NCBI GenBank assembly: GCA_028554795.2
Contig: CM068839.1
Location: forward strand, 45,338,940-45,402,939
Reading direction: 5' to 3'
Source: Sinohyriopsis cumingii
Lineage: Eukaryota; Mollusca; Bivalvia; Unionida; Unionidae
Length of the DNA: 64,000 nt
The first letter of the stretch is position 1; each line of letters opens with the position of its first letter. Both the position numbers and the translations under genes were made by a program. Shown one piece after another: positions 1 through 7,903 of the stretch. The notes under the pieces are model-generated. The model was given only the letters and a program-made list of their open reading frames with translations. It had not been told where the DNA came from and did not search any database.

Positions 1-2419
1 TGACGGAGGATTTTAAAAAATCATCTACGCGTGGATCACTATTGAGTACAGCGTCGCTGACTCGTTTCTGCTTTTGTTGTTTTTTTTTCTTCCATATTTC
101 GTATTCATCTGGTAATTCCCATTCAACTGAATAACCGGTTCGTTTCATCATTTCAACGAGTCTGCACGTGAAATAACGTTTTGAATTGTTCTCGTCAATA
201 ATCGTGCTAATAAACATATATCCGTAGCCGGTATGTACATCACAGCGGTTGGGCGTTCTAAACAGCAACTCCGTCGACGATAAATCCCTTTCATGTGATT
301 CGATTGCGGAAATAATATCATTGCGGGTCAGTGGAAGCTCTGTGCGACTCCGTTTTGTTGCAGAGTAATGTATTTCCGAAATATTTCTGAAACGATGGAT
401 GGCTTGTTTGGTCGCCTCTACAGAACCTAATTCCTCGGAAAACACCGTCATGTACTTGAATCGCGGGTCCACAATGGATATCCCGGCCTCGACAGTACAA
501 TTGTAGATCACCACGTCGATGTTTTCAAACGCCGCAGTGGTATCAGCGAAATCTCGCTGTTTTTCGGCCGGGTCAGTGTACGCATGATAGTATTTCACTC
601 GGTATCCTAATTGCTGTAACAATTTGGCGAGCTTCTCCACAGAATAATTTCCGCGTTGTTTATTGTGCGCGAATACAACTACACGATTTCCTCGTCGTAA
701 CGTATCCAGCAGTTTACTATAGTTGTCTTTGTGAGACTGTTCCACAATGAATTTTTTACCATGATCGGGCCGATATTCGTTGGTGATGAATCTCATGTCC
801 GGGCGATTCAAGTATTTCCTGAATAATTCCAAGTCGTCATTGTTAGCGTCCGCGTCAAGTACAATTACCCGCGCCGCGGATGATATCAGCCATGTCAGTG
901 TTCCCCAAATCTGTTTACCGCGTCTTGATGAGACTATTTGTCGAAGAATTCCGTGCCACTCATCCAGCAATAGAACATCGGGAATTCCCCCGACCCGTAC
1001 AATTGATTCTACTTGTGAAATGACTTTACGAGGCTTTTTAGCGTTGAATATAATATCCCCATGGACACTCTCGTACGATTCGAGATTGTAGTCGATGGCG
1101 GTCTTTCTGGTAAATGTCTTTCTGTACGATACGCACAACACAGACTGATCATCTCGTATTGATTTCCACGCCGACTCTGATTTGCCGAGTCCACAGTGGG
1201 ATCCATCCATGTAGTCGTCGTTGAGAATGATTTTGCATCCGCGGCCGCCTTCATGAACGGGTGACTCGTGATAAGTATAATCGGGGGTCCTCTTGGGAAA
1301 CTCGCCACTGTAGTCCTTGCGGCGATAATTAAAACCCCTTACATACCTTTCGTAGAGGGTTTTATCGTTATCACCAGTGATTTCACCACCGGGGATTTTA
1401 TCACCATCACGCTGTATTATTATTTTTTGCGTGCTTCTGTAACAACCGATCACAAACTGATCAGAGTAAACACGCACAAATGCATCAATGGCCTTTCCCT
1501 CAATGAATCCACCGATCTCATTGTACCCGTGACGTCGCTGACATATGCTGCAAAATGAGCCTGCAACTCGCCGTAGCGACACTATGTTGCCGAATCGATT
1601 TGTAGTCCCGGTGATTTGATCGGGTTGTCCGGACAACAACGTGGAAAATTGTCGAATTTCATCACTGGTGATTTCATTACTGGTGATTTCATCACTGGTG
1701 ATTTCATCACTGGTGATTTCATCACCGATTTCAGGTTTCAGTTGTTCGTAACACGGCTGAATAGAGACCGGACAAGATAGCAGCGTGCTGGTGAATCCAA
1801 CAGGATAAATCAATCGCTTATCAACGCTATTTGGTCTTGCCGACCTGGTTCCGGACAATTTGATGCTATACAGTCCAGCTTGCGTATCAACATTCCATGT
1901 TGGTCTATCCGCGGCGACTTTCTTCAACAGCGATTGATGTTCCTCGAAATCTACCGGGATCGTTCTTAACATGATGTGATAACCGCCGCTGGTTTCAAAA
2001 ACCAAAACATCGTTGATAGAGTCAACTAACTCATGGAAATACGACAACAACTCGGCCAGCGATGGCGTCTTGGAATCCACGTCGATGGTAGGATATCTGC
2101 ACCGGTGTTTCGGAATAATCTCATTAACAGCGGAATGTCCCTGAAATTCCTTTATATCCGGATCATCTACGAACACGTGGAATTTTCCCATTTGCTGGAT
2201 GATTACTCCACGAATTTGATAGTCCGCAACGGTGAGAAGATCAATTGCGGATTTTTTACTGGAAACACTCCAAGATGGACCCAAATGCCTTCGGTAGTAT
2301 TCTCGCACGTCGTGATACGTTTCCGGGGACGTAAAAAATTCATCCGGGGACTCCTCGTAGTAAGATGTTCCGCGCCCCAATGCGTCGATGAAGGTGTTAT
2401 TGGAATAATGATTATCCAT
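1..2419 (-). CDS. Primase-helicase (AEP + UL9-like), palindrome copy, cut by window edge
   Basis: This is the mirror copy of the 4517-7759 gene and encodes its first ~806 residues, beginning with the ATG complement at 2417-2419 and running off the window at base 1. All the replication motifs described for the complete copy are present: the primase DVD and SGGYH motifs, the Cys/His cluster, the Walker A GLGKS, the DEWH box and the motif VI QAIHRFR. The reading frame is intact as far as it can be followed. It diverges from the small zinc-protein gene across a 53-nt AT-rich spacer. The break here is only the window edge; whether the gene is whole further left cannot be seen. Confidence 0.85.
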   Translation of the reverse strand, partial: MDNHYSNNTFIDALGRGTSYYEESPDEFFTSPETYHDVREYYRRHLGPSWSVSSKKSAIDLLTVADYQIRGVIIQQMGKFHVFVDDPDIKEFQGHSAVNEIIPKHRCRYPTIDVDSKTPSLAELLSYFHELVDSINDVLVFETSGGYHIMLRTIPVDFEEHQSLLKKVAADRPTWNVDTQAGLYSIKLSGTRSARPNSVDKRLIYPVGFTSTLLSCPVSIQPCYEQLKPEIGDEITSDEITSDEITSNEITSDEIRQFSTLLSGQPDQITGTTNRFGNIVSLRRVAGSFCSICQRRHGYNEIGGFIEGKAIDAFVRVYSDQFVIGCYRSTQKIIIQRDGDKIPGGEITGDNDKTLYERYVRGFNYRRKDYSGEFPKRTPDYTYHESPVHEGGRGCKIILNDDYMDGSHCGLGKSESAWKSIRDDQSVLCVSYRKTFTRKTAIDYNLESYESVHGDIIFNAKKPRKVISQVESIVRVGGIPDVLLLDEWHGILRQIVSSRRGKQIWGTLTWLISSAARVIVLDADANNDDLELFRKYLNRPDMRFITNEYRPDHGKKFIVEQSHKDNYSKLLDTLRRGNRVVVFAHNKQRGNYSVEKLAKLLQQLGYRVKYYHAYTDPAEKQRDFADTTAAFENIDVVIYNCTVEAGISIVDPRFKYMTVFSEELGSVEATKQAIHRFRNISEIHYSATKRSRTELPLTRNDIISAIESHERDLSSTELLFRTPNRCDVHTGYGYMFISTIIDENNSKRYFTCRLVEMMKRTGYSVEWELPDEYEIWKKKKQQKQKRVSDAVLNSDPRVDDFLKSSV
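1365..1407. repeat. GGTGAT/ATCACC iterons, left-arm copy
   Basis: Mirror of 5529-5571. Several GGTGAT and ATCACC half-sites lie close together inside the helicase-primase coding sequence. Confidence 0.6.
1654..1724. repeat. 15-bp iteron tandem array, left-arm copy
   Basis: Mirror of 5212-5282. Read on the plus strand the unit is TCACTGGTGATTTCA. It is repeated about four to five times with single-base changes. Confidence 0.85.
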
Positions 2420-2472
2420 TATACTGTATGCTTTTTAATATTTAATTGAATATTTAATAATGGTTAATAATA
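2420..2472. promoter_or_regulatory. Divergent AT-rich promoter region, left copy
   Basis: This 53-nt spacer separates two divergent start codons (2419 minus, 2473 plus). It contains two overlapping TATTTAAT-type blocks around 2436-2458. The same kind of block, TTAAATATTAAA read toward the gene, stands before the gene starts at 4517 and 8583, and a related TTATTTAATAA precedes the start at 9645. A shared viral promoter element is my inference. A short ATG at 2460 runs only six codons to a stop, so 2473 is the better start. Confidence 0.5.
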
Positions 2473-2874
2473 ATGGTTAATCCGGCGCTTGCTGTCAATA
2501 AATGCAAATGGCTCCCCCAGGGATCAGGGGTCCCATGCGGAAAAAACTGCTACGGTGAGTTTTGCGGGGTGCATAATAGTAGATCAAAACAGGGGAGCAA
2601 GAACGGTCCTCAGCCCTGTCTCAGATGTGGAACGGGCGTCCGAGGAAGGATTAAAATTTGTATCAGCTGTGGAAGCCCCCAGTATCGGTCCGCGGTAGAA
2701 TACTGCCAACGAAAGAATAAACCGATACCATCCCCGGAAGAATTCTTAAAATCACGATGGGGCGACCCGAGCTCACATATGGAGAAAATGTCAATAGTTC
2801 CTCCATCAATATTGACCTGCCACACATGGTTAAAATGTCAGACCGATGAAGGAAATGTCAATCAGTCCCGATAA
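2473..2874 (+). CDS. Small cysteine-rich zinc-binding protein, copy 1
   Basis: A 133-residue protein I cannot assign to a named family. Two metal-site-like clusters are visible. The first, near the N terminus, is C11, C22, C26, C31 and H34, in the style of the short CxxxC...CGxH modules seen in several large DNA virus proteins. The second is a zinc-ribbon-like CxxC...CxxC at C49/C52 and C63/C66. A basic stretch between them would suit nucleic-acid binding. The last ten residues and the stop are encoded by the repeat that flanks the hairpin array just downstream, so the C-terminal tail may not be ancestral. An identical gene sits at 4062-4463 in the other palindrome arm. Function unknown; a regulatory or DNA-binding role is only a guess. 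Confidence 0.7.
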   Translation: MVNPALAVNKCKWLPQGSGVPCGKNCYGEFCGVHNSRSKQGSKNGPQPCLRCGTGVRGRIKICISCGSPQYRSAVEYCQRKNKPIPSPEEFLKSRWGDPSSHMEKMSIVPPSILTCHTWLKCQTDEGNVNQSR

Positions 2875-3094
2875 TGGGGAAAGTGTCATAATTATTATTA
2901 TATAGGAACTAGGACAGTTTCCCCACTGATGAAGGAAATGTCAATCAGTCCCCGATGATGAGGAAAGTGTCATAATTATTATTTATATGAACTAGGACAG
3001 TTTCCTCATCAATGAAGGAAATGTCAATCAGTTCCCGATAGTGGGGAAAGTGTCATAATTATTATTATATAGGAACTAGGACAGTTTCCCCACT
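2850..3094. repeat. Array of three co-varying hairpins, left arm
   Basis: Three ~50-nt hairpins lie at about 2875-2925, 2957-3010 and 3040-3094. Each has a stem of the type GGGGAAAGTGTC paired with GGACAGTTTCCCC, with one internal G-G or C-C mismatch, around an AT-rich loop of about 25 nt (TAATTATTATTATATAGG-like). Copies 1 and 3 have GGGG/CCCC stems; copy 2 has GAGG with CCTC, a compensated change. Spacers repeat TGAAGGAAATGTCAATCAGT. The array begins in the last codons of the small zinc gene, so it could end its transcript. Confidence 0.85.
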
Positions 3095-3221
3095 GATGAA
3101 GGGCTGGTCAGAGTAAAAAAATTATAAAATTCATTCCGGTTTTTAACAGGAGAAAATCCCCCATGGTCGACCCGCCCCGCGATGACGGACTTATTACGCC
3201 GTGAAAATGACTCTATCATCG

Positions 3222-3273
3222 ATGAAGGGAGTGTCTGAATTACTATAAATATTTATTCTGACATTTCCTTCAT
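3222..3273. repeat. Variant hairpin with GAAGG stem, left arm
   Basis: This hairpin has the same size and layout as the array just upstream, with the stem ATGAAGGGAGTGTC opposite GACATTTCCTTCAT and an AT-rich loop. The outer stem is GAAGG/CCTTC where the others have GGGG/CCCC, while the inner TGTC/GACA pairing is kept. Confidence 0.75.
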
Positions 3274-3274
3274 G

Positions 3275-3449
3275 GTGGTGACTTTGATGGCATAAAAATA
3301 GCGATGTAGCGTGTTAATGGGGTAATGATTCACCAAGTAAATTACCTATCGCGGCGATGAATTACAAAAAAAAATATCGCGGCAATAATTACAATTAATT
3401 TTTTTCTCCGCGATAAAAATATATCAGTTGTTTTTATTGTTGTTGTTAT
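3275..3449. other. Palindrome core, left half; candidate terminus or origin
   Basis: Non-coding and AT-rich, but holding three CGCGG/CCGCG motifs in a regular setting: CTATCGCGGCGATGAATTAC, ATATCGCGGCAATAATTAC and CTCCGCGATAAA. It ends in TTTTTATTGTTGTTGTTAT immediately before the spacer. Repeated short GC motifs in AT-rich DNA beside the symmetry axis would fit a replication origin or telomere-resolution site; that is inference. Confidence 0.4.
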
Positions 3450-3486
3450 TGACCCCTAAGTAGTTACTATTAGTAGTGACCTTGCT
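3450..3486. other. 37-nt central spacer (possible hairpin-loop sequence)
   Basis: The only non-mirrored bases in the palindrome. Position 3449 pairs with 3487 and pairing fails from 3450/3486 inward; only about seven of the eighteen opposed positions could pair. It contains two TGACC direct repeats (3450-3454 and 3477-3481) and a small off-centre ACTA/TAGT inverted repeat. If the palindrome came from a hairpin-ended genome, this would be the terminal loop. I recall that asfarvirus terminal loops are also incompletely paired and 37 nt long; this should be verified. Confidence 0.6.
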
Positions 3487-3661
3487 ATAACAACAACAAT
3501 AAAAACAACTGATATATTTTTATCGCGGAGAAAAAAATTAATTGTAATTATTGCCGCGATATTTTTTTTTGTAATTCATCGCCGCGATAGGTAATTTACT
3601 TGGTGAATCATTACCCCATTAACACGCTACATCGCTATTTTTATGCCATCAAAGTCACCAC
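3487..3661. other. Palindrome core, right half
   Basis: Mirror of 3275-3449, with the same three CGCGG-type motifs in reverse order and the AACAACAACAATAAAAAC tract beside the spacer. No coding potential seen. Confidence 0.4.
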
Positions 3662-3662
3662 C

Positions 3663-3714
3663 ATGAAGGAAATGTCAGAATAAATATTTATAGTAATTCA
3701 GACACTCCCTTCAT
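3663..3714. repeat. Variant hairpin with GAAGG stem, right arm
   Basis: Mirror of the 3222-3273 hairpin. Confidence 0.75.
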
Positions 3715-3841
3715 CGATGATAGAGTCATTTTCACGGCGTAATAAGTCCGTCATCGCGGGGCGGGTCGACCATGGGGGATTTTCTCCTGTTAAAAACCGG
3801 AATGAATTTTATAATTTTTTTACTCTGACCAGCCCTTCATC

Positions 3842-4086
3842 AGTGGGGAAACTGTCCTAGTTCCTATATAATAATAATTATGACACTTTCCCCACTATCG
3901 GGAACTGATTGACATTTCCTTCATTGATGAGGAAACTGTCCTAGTTCATATAAATAATAATTATGACACTTTCCTCATCATCGGGGACTGATTGACATTT
4001 CCTTCATCAGTGGGGAAACTGTCCTAGTTCCTATATAATAATAATTATGACACTTTCCCCATTATCGGGACTGATTGACATTTCCT
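3842..4086. repeat. Array of three co-varying hairpins, right arm
   Basis: Mirror of 2850-3094. Hairpins lie at about 3842-3896, 3926-3979 (the GAGG/CCTC version) and 4011-4061. The array abuts and partly encodes the 3' end of the minus-strand zinc-protein gene. Confidence 0.85.
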
Positions 4087-4463
4087 TCATCGGTCTGACA
4101 TTTTAACCATGTGTGGCAGGTCAATATTGATGGAGGAACTATTGACATTTTCTCCATATGTGAGCTCGGGTCGCCCCATCGTGATTTTAAGAATTCTTCC
4201 GGGGATGGTATCGGTTTATTCTTTCGTTGGCAGTATTCTACCGCGGACCGATACTGGGGGCTTCCACAGCTGATACAAATTTTAATCCTTCCTCGGACGC
4301 CCGTTCCACATCTGAGACAGGGCTGAGGACCGTTCTTGCTCCCCTGTTTTGATCTACTATTATGCACCCCGCAAAACTCACCGTAGCAGTTTTTTCCGCA
4401 TGGGACCCCTGATCCCTGGGGGAGCCATTTGCATTTATTGACAGCAAGCGCCGGATTAACCAT
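4062..4463 (-). CDS. Small cysteine-rich zinc-binding protein, copy 2
   Basis: Identical in sequence to the 2473-2874 product: 133 residues, with clusters C11/C22/C26/C31/H34 and C49/C52/C63/C66. It diverges from the complete helicase-primase gene at 4517 across a 53-nt AT-rich region, so the two may be expressed together. Its stop and last codons lie in the hairpin-flanking repeat. Having the same gene twice in opposite orientation follows from the palindrome and does not imply two functions. Confidence 0.7.
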   Translation of the reverse strand: MVNPALAVNKCKWLPQGSGVPCGKNCYGEFCGVHNSRSKQGSKNGPQPCLRCGTGVRGRIKICISCGSPQYRSAVEYCQRKNKPIPSPEEFLKSRWGDPSSHMEKMSIVPPSILTCHTWLKCQTDEGNVNQSR

Positions 4464-4516
4464 TATTATTAACCATTATTAAATATTCAATTAAATATTA
4501 AAAAGCATACAGTATA
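4464..4516. promoter_or_regulatory. Divergent AT-rich promoter region, right copy
   Basis: Mirror of 2420-2472. Upstream of the helicase-primase ATG at 4517 it reads TTAAATATTCAATTAAATAT and then TAAAAAGCATACAGTATA. Motif sharing with the other gene starts supports a promoter; no transcript evidence is available. Confidence 0.5.
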
Positions 4517-7500
4517 ATGGATAATCATTATTCCAATAACACCTTCATCGACGCATTGGGGCGCGGAACATCTTACTACGAGGAGTCCCCGGATGAATTT
4601 TTTACGTCCCCGGAAACGTATCACGACGTGCGAGAATACTACCGAAGGCATTTGGGTCCATCTTGGAGTGTTTCCAGTAAAAAATCCGCAATTGATCTTC
4701 TCACCGTTGCGGACTATCAAATTCGTGGAGTAATCATCCAGCAAATGGGAAAATTCCACGTGTTCGTAGATGATCCGGATATAAAGGAATTTCAGGGACA
4801 TTCCGCTGTTAATGAGATTATTCCGAAACACCGGTGCAGATATCCTACCATCGACGTGGATTCCAAGACGCCATCGCTGGCCGAGTTGTTGTCGTATTTC
4901 CATGAGTTAGTTGACTCTATCAACGATGTTTTGGTTTTTGAAACCAGCGGCGGTTATCACATCATGTTAAGAACGATCCCGGTAGATTTCGAGGAACATC
5001 AATCGCTGTTGAAGAAAGTCGCCGCGGATAGACCAACATGGAATGTTGATACGCAAGCTGGACTGTATAGCATCAAATTGTCCGGAACCAGGTCGGCAAG
5101 ACCAAATAGCGTTGATAAGCGATTGATTTATCCTGTTGGATTCACCAGCACGCTGCTATCTTGTCCGGTCTCTATTCAGCCGTGTTACGAACAACTGAAA
5201 CCTGAAATCGGTGATGAAATCACCAGTGATGAAATCACCAGTGATGAAATCACCAGTAATGAAATCACCAGTGATGAAATTCGACAATTTTCCACGTTGT
5301 TGTCCGGACAACCCGATCAAATCACCGGGACTACAAATCGATTCGGCAACATAGTGTCGCTACGGCGAGTTGCAGGCTCATTTTGCAGCATATGTCAGCG
5401 ACGTCACGGGTACAATGAGATCGGTGGATTCATTGAGGGAAAGGCCATTGATGCATTTGTGCGTGTTTACTCTGATCAGTTTGTGATCGGTTGTTACAGA
5501 AGCACGCAAAAAATAATAATACAGCGTGATGGTGATAAAATCCCCGGTGGTGAAATCACTGGTGATAACGATAAAACCCTCTACGAAAGGTATGTAAGGG
5601 GTTTTAATTATCGCCGCAAGGACTACAGTGGCGAGTTTCCCAAGAGGACCCCCGATTATACTTATCACGAGTCACCCGTTCATGAAGGCGGCCGCGGATG
5701 CAAAATCATTCTCAACGACGACTACATGGATGGATCCCACTGTGGACTCGGCAAATCAGAGTCGGCGTGGAAATCAATACGAGATGATCAGTCTGTGTTG
5801 TGCGTATCGTACAGAAAGACATTTACCAGAAAGACCGCCATCGACTACAATCTCGAATCGTACGAGAGTGTCCATGGGGATATTATATTCAACGCTAAAA
5901 AGCCTCGTAAAGTCATTTCACAAGTAGAATCAATTGTACGGGTCGGGGGAATTCCCGATGTTCTATTGCTGGATGAGTGGCACGGAATTCTTCGACAAAT
6001 AGTCTCATCAAGACGCGGTAAACAGATTTGGGGAACACTGACATGGCTGATATCATCCGCGGCGCGGGTAATTGTACTTGACGCGGACGCTAACAATGAC
6101 GACTTGGAATTATTCAGGAAATACTTGAATCGCCCGGACATGAGATTCATCACCAACGAATATCGGCCCGATCATGGTAAAAAATTCATTGTGGAACAGT
6201 CTCACAAAGACAACTATAGTAAACTGCTGGATACGTTACGACGAGGAAATCGTGTAGTTGTATTCGCGCACAATAAACAACGCGGAAATTATTCTGTGGA
6301 GAAGCTCGCCAAATTGTTACAGCAATTAGGATACCGAGTGAAATACTATCATGCGTACACTGACCCGGCCGAAAAACAGCGAGATTTCGCTGATACCACT
6401 GCGGCGTTTGAAAACATCGACGTGGTGATCTACAATTGTACTGTCGAGGCCGGGATATCCATTGTGGACCCGCGATTCAAGTACATGACGGTGTTTTCCG
6501 AGGAATTAGGTTCTGTAGAGGCGACCAAACAAGCCATCCATCGTTTCAGAAATATTTCGGAAATACATTACTCTGCAACAAAACGGAGTCGCACAGAGCT
6601 TCCACTGACCCGCAATGATATTATTTCCGCAATCGAATCACATGAAAGGGATTTATCGTCGACGGAGTTGCTGTTTAGAACGCCCAACCGCTGTGATGTA
6701 CATACCGGCTACGGATATATGTTTATTAGCACGATTATTGACGAGAACAATTCAAAACGTTATTTCACGTGCAGACTCGTTGAAATGATGAAACGAACCG
6801 GTTATTCAGTTGAATGGGAATTACCAGATGAATACGAAATATGGAAGAAAAAAAAACAACAAAAGCAGAAACGAGTCAGCGACGCTGTACTCAATAGTGA
6901 TCCACGCGTAGATGATTTTTTAAAATCCTCCGTCGGAGAGAGAATTGCCGCGGTTAATAGTGATGGTGATAAAATCACTGGTGATAAAATCACTGATGAA
7001 ATCACTGGTGATGAAATCACTGGTGATGAAATCGGTGATAAATACTATCAATACAACCCCGAACAGCGGCTAGAGCCATATGAAAAGGCGTTGACGTATC
7101 TCAATTACGTGTTTCAGACCGACGTAAGAAAACTGGATAAATACCGGATAGAACATCTGAATAAAAACGTTTCGCGGCTGCAGCGATATCAGCGTGTTCT
7201 CGTCGACGAGCATAATAACGGTAACGCCGTAGCAACGACGCCATGTCGATCCGATAAAATCAGCCCCCGGCAACAACTTAACATCGTTAGAAATGTTCTT
7301 GGCGCGTTAAGTCTCCCCGATGTGGTTCCGGATCGACTTGACGTGAAGAGCGTTCCCGTGAGTCGCGCCGGGTTAATCAATAGCATCTCAGAAATGCTAG
7401 CGCAACCAGACCGACTTGACAAGTACAACGCGCTGTTGAAACATTTCGGCGATATATTTCCGGATATGAAGTTCAGAAGGGGTAAATTGACGCTAAAAAA

Positions 7501-7759
7501 TATCGTTGAAAAAATCAAATCGATCTACAAGGGATTCGGCGGTCGATTGATATCCGATGATACTAAACACGCTGATCGATCCGACTACGTGCTGTATTAT
7601 CCCGACTGGCCCGAATTTGATTTTGTAAATAATCCGGCGTGGATCAACGAGACCATCAATGATGTTGGATTCGCCGGGGGAGATGTTACCGCGACGGACG
7701 AACATACCAGCGCGTTACGATTCCATGTGTGGTCGGTTAATGGATGGTTTTCCCGATAG
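4517..7759 (+). CDS. Primase-helicase: AEP primase fused to herpes UL9-like SF2 helicase
   Basis: A 1,080-residue replication protein, complete in this copy. The N-terminal archaeo-eukaryotic primase part shows DVD at 113-115, SGGYH at 144-148 and a later NVD near 176-178, which match the DhD, sxH and hD catalytic motifs of AEP primases. C290, C293, H297 and C326 form a likely zinc site. The helicase part has Walker A (GSHCGLGKS, 406-414), the DEWH Walker B (486-489), motif III VIVLDADA (518-525), motif IV VVVFAHNK (580-587), motif V around NCTVEAGIS (640-648) and motif VI QAIHRFR (672-678). These features fit the Herpes_ori_bp helicase family. Size and order resemble the asfarvirus F1055L family; similar fusions occur in mimivirus-like and other small nucleocytoplasmic viruses. 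Likely role: priming and unwinding at viral origins. Two low-complexity insertions rich in D-E-I-T lie at about 232-256 and 814-842. The last residues and the TAG come from hairpin-flanking repeat sequence. Confidence 0.88.
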   Translation: MDNHYSNNTFIDALGRGTSYYEESPDEFFTSPETYHDVREYYRRHLGPSWSVSSKKSAIDLLTVADYQIRGVIIQQMGKFHVFVDDPDIKEFQGHSAVNEIIPKHRCRYPTIDVDSKTPSLAELLSYFHELVDSINDVLVFETSGGYHIMLRTIPVDFEEHQSLLKKVAADRPTWNVDTQAGLYSIKLSGTRSARPNSVDKRLIYPVGFTSTLLSCPVSIQPCYEQLKPEIGDEITSDEITSDEITSNEITSDEIRQFSTLLSGQPDQITGTTNRFGNIVSLRRVAGSFCSICQRRHGYNEIGGFIEGKAIDAFVRVYSDQFVIGCYRSTQKIIIQRDGDKIPGGEITGDNDKTLYERYVRGFNYRRKDYSGEFPKRTPDYTYHESPVHEGGRGCKIILNDDYMDGSHCGLGKSESAWKSIRDDQSVLCVSYRKTFTRKTAIDYNLESYESVHGDIIFNAKKPRKVISQVESIVRVGGIPDVLLLDEWHGILRQIVSSRRGKQIWGTLTWLISSAARVIVLDADANNDDLELFRKYLNRPDMRFITNEYRPDHGKKFIVEQSHKDNYSKLLDTLRRGNRVVVFAHNKQRGNYSVEKLAKLLQQLGYRVKYYHAYTDPAEKQRDFADTTAAFENIDVVIYNCTVEAGISIVDPRFKYMTVFSEELGSVEATKQAIHRFRNISEIHYSATKRSRTELPLTRNDIISAIESHERDLSSTELLFRTPNRCDVHTGYGYMFISTIIDENNSKRYFTCRLVEMMKRTGYSVEWELPDEYEIWKKKKQQKQKRVSDAVLNSDPRVDDFLKSSVGERIAAVNSDGDKITGDKITDEITGDEITGDEIGDKYYQYNPEQRLEPYEKALTYLNYVFQTDVRKLDKYRIEHLNKNVSRLQRYQRVLVDEHNNGNAVATTPCRSDKISPRQQLNIVRNVLGALSLPDVVPDRLDVKSVPVSRAGLINSISEMLAQPDRLDKYNALLKHFGDIFPDMKFRRGKLTLKNIVEKIKSIYKGFGGRLISDDTKHADRSDYVLYYPDWPEFDFVNNPAWINETINDVGFAGGDVTATDEHTSALRFHVWSVNGWFSR
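5212..5282. repeat. 15-bp in-frame tandem repeat (iteron-like)
   Basis: The unit GATGAAATCACCAGT is repeated about four to five times inside the helicase-primase, encoding (D-E-I-T-S)n with one N. Each unit contains ATCACCAGTGAT across its junction, a near-palindrome of ATCAC/GTGAT half-sites. Because 15 is a multiple of three, the copy number can change without breaking the frame. Confidence 0.9.
5526..5571. repeat. Second GGTGAT/ATCACC cluster
   Basis: Interspersed GGTGAT, GGTGGTGAAATCAC and GGTGATAAC motifs in the same frame as the first cluster, encoding a G-D-K-I-P-G-G-E-I-T-type stretch. Confidence 0.7.
6958..7045. repeat. Third GGTGAT/ATCACC tandem cluster
   Basis: About six units of the 12-15-bp GGTGATGAAATCACT type, encoding a T-G-D-E-I-like low-complexity run between the helicase part and the C-terminal region. 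It lies just past the point where the left palindrome copy is lost. Confidence 0.85.
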
Positions 7760-7903
7760 TGGGGAAAGTGTCATAATTATTATTTATATGAACTAGGACA
7801 GTTTCCCCATCAATGAAGGGCTGGTCAGAGTAATGGATGGTTTTCCCGATAGTGGGGAAAGTGTCATAATTATTATTATATAGTAACTAGGACAGTTTCC
7901 CCA
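7738..7903. terminator. Pair of hairpins between convergent genes
   Basis: Two hairpins at 7760-7809 and 7853-7903 have perfect GGGGAAA/TTTCCCC outer stems and TGTC/GACA inner stems. Each is preceded by AATGGATGGTTTTCCCGATAG, which ends the helicase-primase the first time and is a free duplicate the second time. The right stem of the second hairpin encodes the last residues (M-G-K-L-S) and TAG stop of the minus-strand gene. The position between convergent genes suits a bidirectional terminator, much like the 3'-end hairpins of mimiviruses. Confidence 0.65.

Larger units (their letters stand above)
1..3449. repeat. Left arm of a giant palindrome
   Basis: Every base I compared in this arm is the reverse complement of 3487-6935, so that position x pairs with 6936 minus x. 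Translations from the two arms are identical over long stretches, which implies practically no divergence. The arm carries the minus-strand helicase-primase copy, the small zinc-protein gene and about 575 nt of non-coding sequence next to the centre. It is open at base 1, so the true arm may be longer. Such identity means a very recent duplication, continual gene conversion, a replication junction, or an assembly fold-back. Confidence 0.95.
3487..6935. repeat. Right arm of the giant palindrome
   Basis: Reverse complement of 1-3449. The mirrored part ends at 6935 only because the left copy runs out at base 1; the right-hand sequence continues unbroken into the rest of the helicase-primase gene. 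The end of true symmetry is therefore unknown. Confidence 0.95.

Noticed and set aside
780-1558. Plus-strand open frames at 780-1091 and 1268-1558, and their mirrors at 5378-5668 and 5845-6156
   Set aside because: They lie antisense to the primase-helicase and have no own motifs or promoters.
3450-3486. Sequencing-adapter remnant as the palindrome spacer
   Set aside because: It does not resemble the hairpin adapter sequence I know from long-read libraries. This does not exclude a fold-back chimera without adapter.
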